This document shows positions 35,447 through 46,500 of a DNA stretch of 64,000 nt, piece after piece; within the stretch, counting starts at the first letter, position 1; every line of letters starts with the position of its first letter. This DNA is from Trileptium ribeirensis. Taxonomy: Eukaryota > Nematoda > Enoplea > Enoplida > Thoracostomopsidae. The translations under genes were made by a program, and so were the position numbers. Where the stretch lies: NCBI GenBank assembly GCA_030248225.1, contig JASANE010012349.1, forward strand, positions 21,541 through 85,540, read 5' to 3'. The notes under the pieces were generated by a model, which saw only the letters and a program-made list of their open reading frames with translations, was not told the DNA's origin and ran no database searches.

Positions 35447-37210
35447 TTAACCTTCTGAGTACCATGCGGTCCGTTTGGACCCCGTCCAAAATCTTTCACC
35501 CTATACTCTGGCAGTAGTTAACCAAAAACAGTACGCAGTTCGTGACTTTGTTGGCCTATGGGCATAATACATAATGCTGTTAGCACGGTAACCGTATACA
35601 TTTAAAACCGTACTATGTAGCAAGACGACATCGATACCTCTGCGGTCCAGATGGATCACGGCATTTTCATATTGTCTAGGGTATTGTATGTAATTATTTT
35701 CACTTTTTTAGACGTATACGTATGTTTTGGATTTATTTATATTATTAGCATTATATATGGCTGGTATATTGGAAGAAAGCGATATTTCTGTTCAAGGATC
35801 TGATTACGAGGCCTCTACTTTGACATTGCGTCGGATCATATAAGCGCCGAGACACGTGACAGCGAAAATATGGTTTTCAATTAGATAACAATGACCAAAA
35901 CGCGGACCCAGAGCCTCAAGTATACATCTCCAAGAACAAAAATATCGTTGGACCGCAGCGCCTGTTGCAGAATATGGTAGACAGCAACTACAAAATATTA
36001 TTCGATTACGTGAGGGCTTAACTCCATACGCTATTGAGAGAGTAACTTCTATCGATTCCACGATTGATTTATATTTCCGGCCTGAGCTACGCGATCGATT
36101 GTTCACTACAGCAATCTTGAAGGTCAAGAAGTGTGTGATGACAATTGAAAAGACATATCTTCAGAAGAATTTCGGAATTTCATGGGTCTACTAATACTTT
36201 GTGGTGTCTACCGAGGACGGAATGAACCTGTCATTCAGCTATGGAACAAGCAATCTGGAAGACAAGTCTTCAGTAAAACAATGGCCAGAAACCGTTTTCG
36301 ACAAATATCACGTGTTTTACGTTTTGACGATGCACGAGCACAGAGGAGCGGACAGCGAGGGTCGGACAAATTGGCTCCTATACGTGCGATCTTTGAAGCT
36401 TGGGTACGTACGTTGAGTGACAGCTACATCCCGGGCGATTTTCTGACAACAGATGAACAATTATTGCCTTTTAGGAGCAGGTGCCTCTTTAGGCAGTATA
36501 TTGCTTCGAAGCATGGTAAGTATGGCATCAAAATATGGTCTTTATGCGTAGCTTCAAACATCTATGTTCTAAATCTGCAAGTCTATACGAACAAAACAGA
36601 GGGCAATCGTCGGGAAGTAAATCAAGGAGAACTCGTCGTGCTGTATTTAATCAATGGCATCATTGTTGAAGGTCGCAAAATAACTACCGATAATTTTTTT
36701 ACCAGCTTGAGCTTCGGCAACCGCTTGCTGCAGCAAAATGTTAACTTAGTTGGAGCAATGAGACAGAACCGTTCTGAACTCACACCTAAATTTGTGAAAA
36801 CTCGCGATCGTCAAAAATATGGGTCGATTTTCGGATAAAGAGATCATGCCACATTTGTATCATATTGTCCACAAAAGTCCAGAGTAGCTGTGCTCCTGAG
36901 TACTTTGCATCATGATGCAGCCATATCTCAACGCGAAGACCGCAAACCCGACATAATCCTTGACTACAACAAAACGACAGGCGTTGATACTATGGATATA
37001 TCGGTTCCAACCTACACCACAAAACGAATGACGCGCCGATGGCCCATGACGCTGTTCTACAACATGGTAGATATACGTGTGCTTAATGCTTATATTATTT
37101 GGTTAGCGATAAACCCAAAGAATTTGGCTGGTAATGCATCATTTACGATAAGATTTATGCGCCAGGGCCAAATTATGTCACGCGTCCAACTCCACTCGTT
37201 CGAGTGACCT
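35447..37210 (+). mobile_element. piggyBac-type DNA transposon, right end not found
   Basis: A TTAA at 35447 is followed by ccttctgagtaccatgcgg and a ggtccgtttggacc palindrome. A related ggtccagatgg motif recurs at 35645. This is a typical left end upstream of the transposase frame that begins at 35758. Beyond the last codon (37207) I found no matching inverted end with TTAA. Stem-loops at 37270-37320 and 37540-37610 (gtgacaaacgcagcgtccgg and gtgacaaaagcacagtccgg) may be 3' subterminal sequence. Confidence 0.7.
35758..37207 (+). pseudogene. piggyBac transposase (DDE_Tnp_1_7 family) pseudogene
   Basis: The gene reads from ATG 35758 through an acidic N-terminus, then a YISKNKNIV-type segment. 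A stretch with NIIRLREGLTPYAIERV follows (~35985-36050). The longest frame is 36182-36838 (218 codons). It carries GLLILCGVYRGRNEP, RFRQISRVLRFDDAR and DKLAPIRAIFEAW, all typical of piggyBac transposases. It also has TTDEQLLPFRSRC and ITTDNFFTS, whose Asp residues fit the catalytic positions. The C-terminal part continues at 36846-37207 in another frame (RVAVLLSTLHHD, TTGVDTMD, RRWPMTLFYNMVD). About four frameshifts and a stop codon where Trp is expected (near 36150) inactivate it. The cysteine-rich C-terminal domain of many family members is not visible. Confidence 0.9.
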
Positions 37211-38828
37211 GTAGCTTAGCTGGACTAATATGATACATTTTGATGGCTTAGATAGTCTTAATGTGATAAACAGGGAGTTTAGCTGGGCTCTGCGTGACAA
37301 ACGCAGCGTCCGGCTAAACCGTCAACTGAAAAATATTTATTTAGTGTTGTGCTTAGTATAATAGCATTGCTTAGTATAATAGCTTTTTGTTATAATAGCA
37401 TTTTCGCACTAATTCTAAATTATATATTTGTTTTTCATATGTACAATTAACGTTTTAAGCAGTATGCCGTCGTTTGGGCATTATTTAGATAAGTATAGCA
37501 AAATGTAATGTTTGCGGAATAAACAGTCTCTGGCTTAAAGTTATAGGGCTCAACTGAATGCCTCGTGACAAAAGCACAGTCCGGCTCGATGATCGATGAC
37601 AGCCTAACTAGGCCATTAAAAATTATAATAGTCGAGATGGACTGTCTGCATGACATATATAGTAGCTAGCCCATTTGAACGCGTGACATAATTAGGACCA
37701 TGCGCACGCATCTTACAGCAAACGACGCATAAAAATCATTGTCGACAACTCTTCTTGGACGAATTAGGCAATGTAATTTTGGTTGTCCAGGAGTCCTAAC
37801 CGACAACTTCTTTGGGTGATAAAATACCGTAGCTTCAGAGGGGTCGTCAGCGAAATCGCAGAAGAAACGGTAGCTACTAAATATTTTCTTTACAGTATCG
37901 TAAACACCCTCAGCTATTAATTTGGCGCGAATTAAGTAACGGATGCAGTCTGTAGCTAATGCGGTTTATTATTCAACTGTGCTGTGTAGTTTCTTCTAAA
38001 TTATCGATATTTGTATCTAGGCCATATGAACGTTCACGAAATAATGCCGCACACTGTCAATCAAACTGCAGGAACACATGGTGTGCTTGACACTGTCGAG
38101 AACTGGCAGTACCCATAGCTAGCTACTTTTGAAAAATTATAAAAAATATGGGTGCGTAAGGCACCCTGTGGTAGACAGTGTGCCTGACACAGTGTGGTGT
38201 ACATAGGTTCCAAACGTAGGGGACATGTTAACGTGAAAACGGCATAAAGCTTTTGTCAGGTTATGGTAGTTTGCTCTACAATCTATTATAGCTCACAGGT
38301 GTTTTAACAGCAAAGTTATTGGTACCGTTGGATTCACATGCTCCTGAAGAAGCTGGCTGTTTCGAAGTTGCTGTTCCATACCTTTACAGTGCCTAATACG
38401 GTCCGGTGGCGCCAATATAGGGGATAGAGCAACTTTTTGGCAAGCTCTGACATGTATCGGTAACAAGATTTCGAAACAAGTGCTGACTATATACTCGATT
38501 TCACAAAGAATTATTGTCGGTGATAACCAAGTTTACTAAATATATTTATATATTTAATAAACACCTCAGCAAAATTATTCATTGATAACTTTTTCTAATT
38601 GAAGAGCTTTTCAGCCAAAAATCTGCAGTGCAACTGGTACGAAACGGAATTTCCGAGTCCTTGCCTCCTCATAAAATTTCGGGCTCTGCGTTGCTCAATT
38701 AACCTTCGGAAATTTTGCGTTTCACCGGTGAAGCACCACGTCATCCAAAAATGGACAACATGTTTTTGTAAAATCCTATTTCGAAGTTAAACATTTCATA
38801 AATTATGTAAACAAATAGTGCTCTATTA
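37211..38828. other. No recognised gene
   Basis: AT-rich, with two gtgacaaa.cgca.cgtccggct stem-loop motifs (37270-37320 and 37540-37610) that may belong to the piggyBac element. Confidence 0.4.
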
Positions 38829-38907
38829 TTAACCTTATTGCGTCCATACGTCATGTTCCCATGTACATATATATATGTTAAAACAATAACTACTGAAAAC
38901 CCAAAAC
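38829..38907 (+). other. piggyBac-like terminus without a partner
   Basis: It begins TTAACCTTATTGCGTCC, like the two other TTAACC/TTAACT ends in this region, and is followed by a tgttccc.atgtacat subterminal stretch. No inverted partner was found. Confidence 0.3.
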
Positions 38908-38979
38908 GGTACCGACGTGAGTTGAATCCTTAACCTCTGGATTGGTTGGACAAGATAGCGCGCAAGACAGTCCGCCACG
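38908..38979 (-). other. tRNA-like segment (degenerate)
   Basis: Read on the minus strand, a 72-base stretch begins gtggcggactgtcttgcgcg and has gaggttaaggattcaactc towards its 3' part. The latter resembles an internal B box of RNA polymerase III genes. The cloverleaf is not convincing. It is probably a tRNA-derived pseudogene or SINE fragment. Confidence 0.3.
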
Positions 38980-39289
38980 TTTATCCTCGGGTCATTCAAA
39001 TCACATGCAATTTCGAATTAACATGAAATTTTCAAGAAGACGCAAGAACACTTAAAATACTCCTAGTAACTGCTATTTTATCATCCTATTTAAAATATTT
39101 TAAATTTATATCAATACTACTAAAATATTCTAAGTTTATACCTATTCATTCAGTCAAGCATTGAAATAAACATTACGCCAGTTAATGAATGATCGCTATT
39201 TGCATTGGGTAAACTAAATCGTAACAACGTAACGCTTTTCAGCCTTGCTTGTTTCAGCGTGTCAATACAATTGCTATAGTAAATGGCAG

Positions 39290-39730
39290 CTACCCGGGTA
39301 AGTGAATAGTGTATCGGGTACTCCAGCATTGAATATTTTGACGCTTATACATACTTGAAATTTTACTTCACGTCCGTATGACCGCAACATGATGTCTTCT
39401 TAACTCGAAAACAGATAACCAAAAATCAGAGTATATATTGTCGTCCTAGCACTTTTCTGCATAATTTTGGTAATACTGACTTGAATTATATAACAACAGT
39501 TAACGAGGTAGCAAATAAAACTGCAAATAATTAGTTACGAATTTTCCAATCCAGAGGTCTTTACGTATAAAATGCTAAGAACTGAGCAAACATTTTATCG
39601 CGGACATAAACGGTAGAATAAAAGCGTGGAAGGACTGACTATTGAAATCTATAAATAAAATTGAGACGCTACATTGTCGAGTATAAATCGTATCACGAAC
39701 AAGCTTGGATAACTGTACTCGTTCAAATTG
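39290..39730 (+). repeat. Dispersed repeat R3, copy 2
   Basis: It shares its ordered words with 27390-28410 but lacks the R2 insertion found there. Confidence 0.5.
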
Positions 39731-39862
39731 AATTCCAATCTAACTTGGGCCCAACTCTTAAAACTGTAAATGAAATGCTATATGTAAATCCGTTCTCAAT
39801 ATTTCGATTCCGAACTTTAATCACAACCATTATGCTTAATTAAAAATTAGCCTACCGCATAA

Positions 39863-40129
39863 TTAACTCTTTCATGTCCACTGGGACCAACTTCATCTAA
39901 CTTTCATGGACAGTCGTGTTTTTATTGAGTTTGTCGCGTGCTGCACGTACGCACGTGCGTTGTTATTCGCTCACGTTGTGAGGTTCCTTTTAAGGAACTG
40001 AGTAACAGCTTTACAGATAGCTCAGTGGTTGCGTACACAATCTTCACCCGGGTCGATACCTGGCACCGGCTTGGATTTGTGAAGCACTGCACAATTATAC
40101 ACAAATTAGTTCAGGCATGACAGGGTTAA
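39863..40129. mobile_element. TTAA-bounded piggyBac-like MITE
   Basis: The left end TTAACTCTTTCATGTCC mirrors the right end TTAACCCTGTCATGCCT (read in reverse complement), with 13 of 17 positions the same. Total length is 267 bp with TTAA at both ends. A second tttcatggac motif lies 40 bp inside the left end. It contains a tRNA-like segment at 40011-40068. Confidence 0.65.
40011..40068 (+). other. tRNA-like segment inside the MITE
   Basis: tagctcagtggttgcg (40018-40033) fits an A box. gggtcgatacc (40050-40060) fits a B box and lies in a possible T-arm (cccgg/cctgg). The space between the boxes is about 12 bases shorter than in a normal tRNA, so the anticodon arm is truncated. It may be a tRNA pseudogene or SINE-type promoter. 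Confidence 0.45.
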
Positions 40130-40259
40130 GCATAAGGTATCTCTAAGCATTTGTAGTGGGTAGGTCTGGCGCAGCCGACACCCGACGCCCATTTTTAACT
40201 ATAGCTGCTTTTTCAATAACATTGTCCAAGCTTACTTGTTTCCGCTAAAATATGACATT

Positions 40260-40930
40260 TAAATGGTACAATAACGGTTGCTATCATACGGGGACATCTC
40301 GCTCACGTGAATTTTCAGCGCCATAGAGATTTTATGAAAGTTGACATTTACGTTTTCATATCTAACTCCAATATTGTATATATACAGACGGTTTAACGGC
40401 TGGAGTTAGCTGTATCATCGGTGGGTTATTTTGACAGCAAGCCCAGCTGGATCCTGGATTTCATTGTGGATTAGCTTAAAAATTATATATGTTTACGGGC
40501 TTCTATTATACATATCTACCATATTCGCTACAACAGAGATCTAAACTTACACACCCTGATAAATGAGCGCTCGAGGTGATAATCCTATAACGGGCGAAGA
40601 TTCAATAATGCATTACGCCTCGCCCTCGTAAATTTTCAATGCCGTGCAGGGTTTTGTATGACAATTGAAATTATTTACGTTATTATTGTCCACAGCGAAT
40701 ATACATATACAGGCGGGTTGTCTCCGGGGGTTGGATTGTGCTCGATTGTAGGCTGTTTTGACAGCCCGTTCAGCTGGATCCTACATTTCATTGCAGCTTA
40801 GCATAAGTTTAGGTTTACGACCTTCTATTATACATGTGTCACAGTCCCCCTAACTGAGGTCAAACTCAAACACAATAGTAAATTAGCGCTTGAGGCGGAT
40901 AATGTACGAGCGAAGAGATTTGGAAATGCA
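40260..40930 (+). repeat. Diverged two-copy tandem repeat, ~327-bp period
   Basis: cagctggatcc recurs at 40444 and 40771. Around it gttattttgacagc/gctgttttgacagc, cttctattatacat and gagcgctcgaggtgataat/tagcgcttgaggcggataat keep the same order. A third partial match lies at 41515-41580. Confidence 0.65.
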
Positions 40931-41089
40931 TCAAAGGAACATGAATTATCATATATGAATATGCATACTGTTGTTTTTTTATGTTTCAAAACAACAAACT
41001 CAATTACATTACTTCCTGTAGCAAAAAAATTTATGCTCTCTGCATGAGGAAGTAGCATGTCTATGTTGTCCCGAAGTCGCACATTTGCA

Positions 41090-41420
41090 TCGTGGAAAAA
41101 GCACCGAATCGCTGGTACCTTTCTATGATGGCACTTTCTCCCTTTGTACTTCCGAACCTTTATATTCTAGTCATGTGGCTACAAGCCTGGGCCATGTTTT
41201 TGAAATGGGTAGTAGGTACCATTTTCGTTGGCCACCAAGTGTACGCCAGCACGCAGTGCTATACCGTAGGTTCGAGTGAACAATTTCTTTTACCTAGACG
41301 CCATCACAGCTCACAAAACATTTTACAGATCTAAGTACCGAATGTGAACGTTGCAGATGCGTAAAGTTGTGCAGATACTGCGGCTTACGGAAATTACCTG
41401 TTATGCCGATAACGATTTAT
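41090..41420 (+). repeat. Direct repeat R4, copy 1
   Basis: Words such as acttccgaac, gtacgccag, gacgccatc, aacattttacagat, gttgcagatgcg and tgcggcttacg recur in the same order at 42385-42665. ORFs at 41085-41334 fall in it, but the frame is not preserved in the second copy. Confidence 0.55.
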
Positions 41421-41607
41421 ATAATAGCCGATGCCAAAATATATTCACGTTTATGTCTAAATGCATTGAGTAATGGTAGTTGTCTCTGATTTAACAGACG
41501 TATGCAGCAGGGTTATATGTTGTTTTGTCAGCATGCAAAGTTGAATCCGGAATTTCTTTGTAGCTTAGCTGAAATTTAAGGCTACGTCTCTGTATTTTTA
41601 GTTTAGC

Positions 41608-42157
41608 CCACCCCCGAATTGGTCAATTTTAAGGATACAGCGCTGATTTTGATATCAATAAATTCAGCTCAATGAGGCGGTTCAGAAAATTCTCATTCTA
41701 CCCATATCCTTGAATAAATTTTTCGTCTATTTTTTGAGGTTCCCTTGGGAACCCTAAAATTTTTTCTTCGGAATATTGGGTAGCATTCGACTCGGTTTGA
41801 TGATAGAAATCTACTGATGTCTAGTGTAGTGAAATCTACGCCACTGTTAGAAAGTTATGATGGGCTCAAATAACCCTGAAGGGCTACGTTATAACGTTTA
41901 GTGTATGTCTCATATAAGGACCTTAGCTTAGGCTAAGACTAATGCTTAGTATATTGAGAACGGCACATTTTATTTCCGCCCTTCAGGGTTACTTGGGCCC
42001 TCATACATTTCTAACGGTGGCACAGATGTCAATAAAATACATATCAGTAGATTTCTCTCATTAAACTGAGTAGCACGGTACCCAACATGACCATACTCCG
42101 AAGAAAAATTGATACCAAAATCAGCTCTGTATCTTCAAACATGACCAAATTCGGGCT
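41608..42157. mobile_element. Foldback element with long inverted arms (R1-related)
   Basis: From ccccgaattggtcaatttt at 41610 to its inverted form at 42135-42156, the two halves mirror each other. The matched stretches include tacag.gctgattttg.tatcaat, tttcttcgga.tat, agaaatctactgat, gttagaaa and aaccctgaagggc. The left arm carries ~100 extra bases. The centre (41884-41978) has cttagcttaggctaag and related R1 words. It is probably a large MITE or foldback derived from family R1. It splits repeat R4. Confidence 0.7.
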
Positions 42158-42384
42158 AGGGATCTAAACGAAAAGACCCCCGTTTCGTAATTTATCCAAG
42201 AGGTTTAACAGTTATTTTTAGGATTTGTTTTCGCAAAACCAAACTTAGTTTTAATATTTTATAGTTCAAAACTTGTTTTACTTTCCCCGTGAACAAATAA
42301 CAATCAACCTTTATCTCCCATTAGCACAACTTTCTTTCAGAAAGAGTTTCCAACCGCGGGTAACCGACAAATTTATGATACACC

Positions 42385-42665
42385 TATAACACATTTACTT
42401 CCGAACGCATCATATGGAGCATAGCTCAGACTGGGCAAGACATTTGACCTGAAGTGAATCTCCATACCATTGTCTTGGCGACAATGTGCATGTCAGCACG
42501 TAATACTTTATGGTACGCCAGAACAAAGAATTTGTTAGCTCAACGCCATCGCCACATACAACATTTATTTACAGATTTGGGCACTTAATTGGAAAGTTGC
42601 TGATACGTAGATTTGAGTAACTGTGGCTTACGAGAACTAACGAACATAATGTCGGTAACCCTGGA
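42385..42665 (+). repeat. Direct repeat R4, copy 2
   Basis: Diverged copy of 41090-41420, offset by about 1.27 kb. The foldback lies between the copies. Confidence 0.55.
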
Positions 42666-42669
42666 ATGT

Positions 42670-43120
42670 ATATTCGTGCCGTGTATATGGGTAGCGATGT
42701 GCTACCCGATGCCCTAACCTAGAAACTTACAGAGGCAAAAACTACGACATAAATTGAAAAGTTTTATTGAAATCAAGAAATATATTACGGCCAAAAATAT
42801 ATGTGTAATCGAAAATGATCGAAATTTCGTTTAATTACATGTACCGAAATTCCGTCTAATCGGAAATAGAAATTTTATCAACTTGATATTTCAATGCTCT
42901 AAATTGAAATCGATCGAAATTTCGTTTTATCCATTATGCACTTATATCAAGCCGGAAAAGCACAGCACACACTCTAAAAGTTGTTGCAAAGTATATGTAC
43001 CTGGTGTTCTCTTGTATTATTACTGCGGAGGAAAACTATAGTTTCTAAAAAAAAAAAAAAAAAAAGAGAACCCCCCAAACCCCAAAATAGCTGCACCAAA
43101 TTAAAAACCCACAACACAGG
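42670..43120. other. Intergenic, with cgaaatttcgt repeats and a poly(A) run
   Basis: The phrase gatcgaaatttcgttt and variants recur at 42820-42925. A run of 19 A lies at about 43049-43067, just beyond the RPSA 3' end. Confidence 0.5.
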
Positions 43121-43121
43121 T

Positions 43122-43127
43122 TTTATT
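43122..43127 (-). promoter_or_regulatory. Candidate RPSA polyadenylation signal
   Basis: AATAAA on the minus strand (tttatt on the plus strand), 215 bases downstream of the RPSA stop codon. It is the nearest good match. Cleavage would be expected around 43100. Confidence 0.45.
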
Positions 43128-43341
43128 AACTGATTAACAGAAAAAATATATAGTCATAAACATTTCGCATAACATTAACAAATGCACAACAAATCGAAGG
43201 TTGAAACGAAATTTTTTTCAGACAGAAAACGTGCTAGTTTCATTGTATATTTTGTTAATTATCGATTTGTGTGCACAACATAATACGGGAGGTGAACGCT
43301 TGTCGGTGAGTGAAGAAAAAAAACCCAAATTTTAATAGAAA

Positions 43342-43584
43342 CTAGTTCCACTGAGTCGCACTTCCACCTCCCCAATCATTAATTCCTTGATTCATGATGG
43401 CATTCGGATCCGTGCCACCGGGAATCGGCGGTTGTGGTGGGGCAGCGCCTCCAGCCATCCAGTTTCCGGTCGCCTGAGCAGTTTCTGCCGCCCAGTCGAG
43501 ACCAGGCTGTGTGAAATCTGGCGCCATCATTTTTGGCTCAGCAGTCCATTCTCCGCCCATTTGACCTTGACCACCAAATTCATC
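43342..43584 (-). CDS. RPSA: RPSA coding exon 5 (C-terminal tail)
   Basis: Acceptor ttgtag|GAT, phase 0, to TAG at 43342; 80 residues (244-323). Low-complexity Gly/Pro/Gln region with [26 protein letters not shown] and TQWN. The acidic or polar Trp motifs echo the repeated E/D-W motifs of metazoan RPSA tails. Confidence 0.94.
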   Translation of the reverse strand, partial: DEFGGQGQMGGEWTAEPKMMAPDFTQPGLDWAAETAQATGNWMAGGAAPPQPPIPGGTDPNAIMNQGINDWGGGSATQWN

Positions 43585-46500
43585 CTACAATACGTTTGTA
43601 AAAATGAGTCATTCTATAATTTGTCCAATCCTAAGTCTCGCTCTCAGAAGGATTCATGTCATATTGCCATAACTCATATCTTCAGGTTATATTTTTTAAT
43701 CCAAATGTTAAACTACTACACCTCATCTAAATTAATCCAATTCTACAGTAGTGGCACGTTTAACTGCAATTTGTAATACTAATTTTATCTAAAAATTTTG
43801 GTAAAAAGTAATATGTCTCTAAATAGACTGAATCTGATTTTCAATTCTCAAGCGCTTTACAACATCGAAAACGGGAATAACAATTTACAAATTTCTCAAA
43901 GTATACAAACTAAAAAGTTCCAATTTAATTATTTTAAATAAAATTTACACATTTGATTCCCCGTTAAAATCCCATAATTTTGTTGGGGTCATGTGACTGT
44001 CATTTTCACTTTATATATACGGCTTTTAGTATTTCACGTATTTTCAATACATTTTCAGTATTAGGGATGAGGTAGGATGCACGGGTATTTAAATGAAATG
44101 ACAAATTTTAGGAGCTATTAAAGCCAAAGTATATTTTAGTCATTCCTTCATTGATTTATACGGTCAGGTTCCAATTCACATCATTCTGTGCCGAAAACCT
44201 ATAGACATCGAAACCGACAAGATTTTTGGTTCTTAATGCAGGCAGGCAACAGAATTTGCCTTGTGTGCACACAATAACGCCAGCGCTAAGAACATAAAAT
44301 GTAAAATTCTATTTTTAAATTGTAATTTGTAAGTTTCAATATCTTTCTGTTCACTGCAAGAGAAAATATTGTGAATCCTACAAATATGTTTTGCAATCTG
44401 CTGCCATCACGTTGCGCTTTAATGCATCACTGAGGCATACCTTACTTCGTCAGGAACCAAGAAATTTCAGAACCAATATTACTTAAAAACCTTTCAAAGA
44501 CATTTTGGGTTTTGTTGAAATTTCCAAAACTTCGTCGCTGGGATTAGGTTGCAACAAAGTGGACTTTGCCGCTGTACGTTTAACTATGTATCTACAGTTA
44601 CAACCAAACACTGTGTACTCACAAAACGAACAAAGTTTCGTTCAATTTCAAACGCATATTATGAAGAATTTGCTTTTCACTGTACGTTATGTTGTTCTGT
44701 CCAAACACATCTCACGGTGGTAAAATATTTGATTTCAAGTAAAATAGATTGCATGCGTTGCGCATAGCTCGTAATCATCGAGAATACATGTACAATAATT
44801 GTCCTAGAGGCTAGATTAATGCCGCAAACAGCAACAGTCTTAACGTTTCTAATGAATGTTTTAGAACTATTAGTTGTGATAATACTACAAAACACACCAC
44901 AAAAAGGAAATATTATTAGTAGTGTTCCGTCGCAAATAATACAAACCATCCGAATGTTCCATTATAAATTCGGAAATCTGCCCATCAGGTGATTAGTTAC
45001 GGTTGCCACTGACAACCGAAAAACGGATTGCCAACAAGCCATTATCAATTTGGTTTAAAGCTACATATGTATCTAGTCTAGAGACAATTATTAATACTAT
45101 ATTACCACTAGTCAAAAATTTTGCCTACGCTAATAAACCCGACAAAATAAGGTTTTTACGTACTTCGACACAATAGCAGCTATGTAACTCAGCTGCCAGA
45201 AATGTATTCGAAATCATATTTGTGTGTTGCGTGATTTGGCTGATGAAATTTCTAAAATACCATCGGCAATGCGTAGATAACTGCTTTATCCAAATGTAGA
45301 TAGATCAGAATTTTTAAACAAAACGAAGTGTGTCTGAAAACTTTGTTAAACAGTAGTGCATCAGAATATTGACTAAAACCTACATCAAAGCGTTGATCAG
45401 TCTGGAAGTCTTGTTCTTTCGGTTTCTCGGCTTGTTCTTCCTTTTCTTGCTCCTCAGGATCGCGATAGAAGTACAAGTCAACCATAATTTCTTTACCGTC
45501 CAATATGAATTTAGGCCGACCGTCAGATAGCTCTCGAGAGACTTGGCCCTGAATAAATTAACATCACACATTTTGTTCTCAATAAAGCTGACACGACGTT
45601 CCTGGCCTGTCCACAGCCCTCCGAATAGTTGGGGGGACTTCGGGGGCCCCGCATGTTCATTCTCAGGGGAAATTTCAAAGTGTGGGGGGGATAAATTTGG
45701 CTTAAAAATACAAAATATTTCCATATTTTCATGCATTTTTACTACTGTGAACGTACTTTCAAGCTAAAAACAATATTTTAGCATTATAAATAGTGGTAAT
45801 TAACGTTTAAAAAGCATATTTGCAAACAAAGAACATAAATTTTCAGACATAAAAAATTTTTGGGATTAGTTGAACTTGGGGGGTTTCGGCCGAGTGGGGG
45901 GGACGGACATGGGTGAAAATCTCACGAACATGGGGGGATTTGGAAAGTGGGGCGGGGGGGGTCCCCCACCCCCCACTGTGGACAGGCCAGCGTTCCATAT
46001 GAGCAATATGACAATTACTACATAACAGTTTTCTGTGCATACAGGTTGCATATGAGTGGAACCAACATATGTATAATATAATAATACGTATAAGTATACA
46101 AATTTACGGAAGCCGAAATATAAAATGCATATATACTTATAACATACGGGAGTGCTATCCATATTTACAATACGTACGGTATCTTGAAATATCTTGTAAT
46201 ACTTTTCTTTTCAGTTACATACATATGACGTGGAGGAGCACGAGGGCGGACCTCTTTGACAAGACGGTCCACGTAATTTTTCCCAGCACCCCCGCACTTC
46301 TGAATAGCGTGCTGCGCCCCTGTGCATATGTATAACTTGATATAATCTTGATTTTCGTTTGTATGTATATTTGCTTATGTTTCTGGTGTGATTTTTTGAT
46401 TTTTAGATATGTCTGTAATCTATTTGTGTCACTCTATTTAGCTGGTAATGTTAGTTAACACGAATACTGTCTGACTCTTTTTATACTTTTAGGTGCTGGC

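Noticed and set aside
45380..45736. 118-codon minus-strand ORF overlapping RPSA exon 4
   Set aside because: It is in another frame and runs into the MITE. The RPSA frame explains the conserved sequence.
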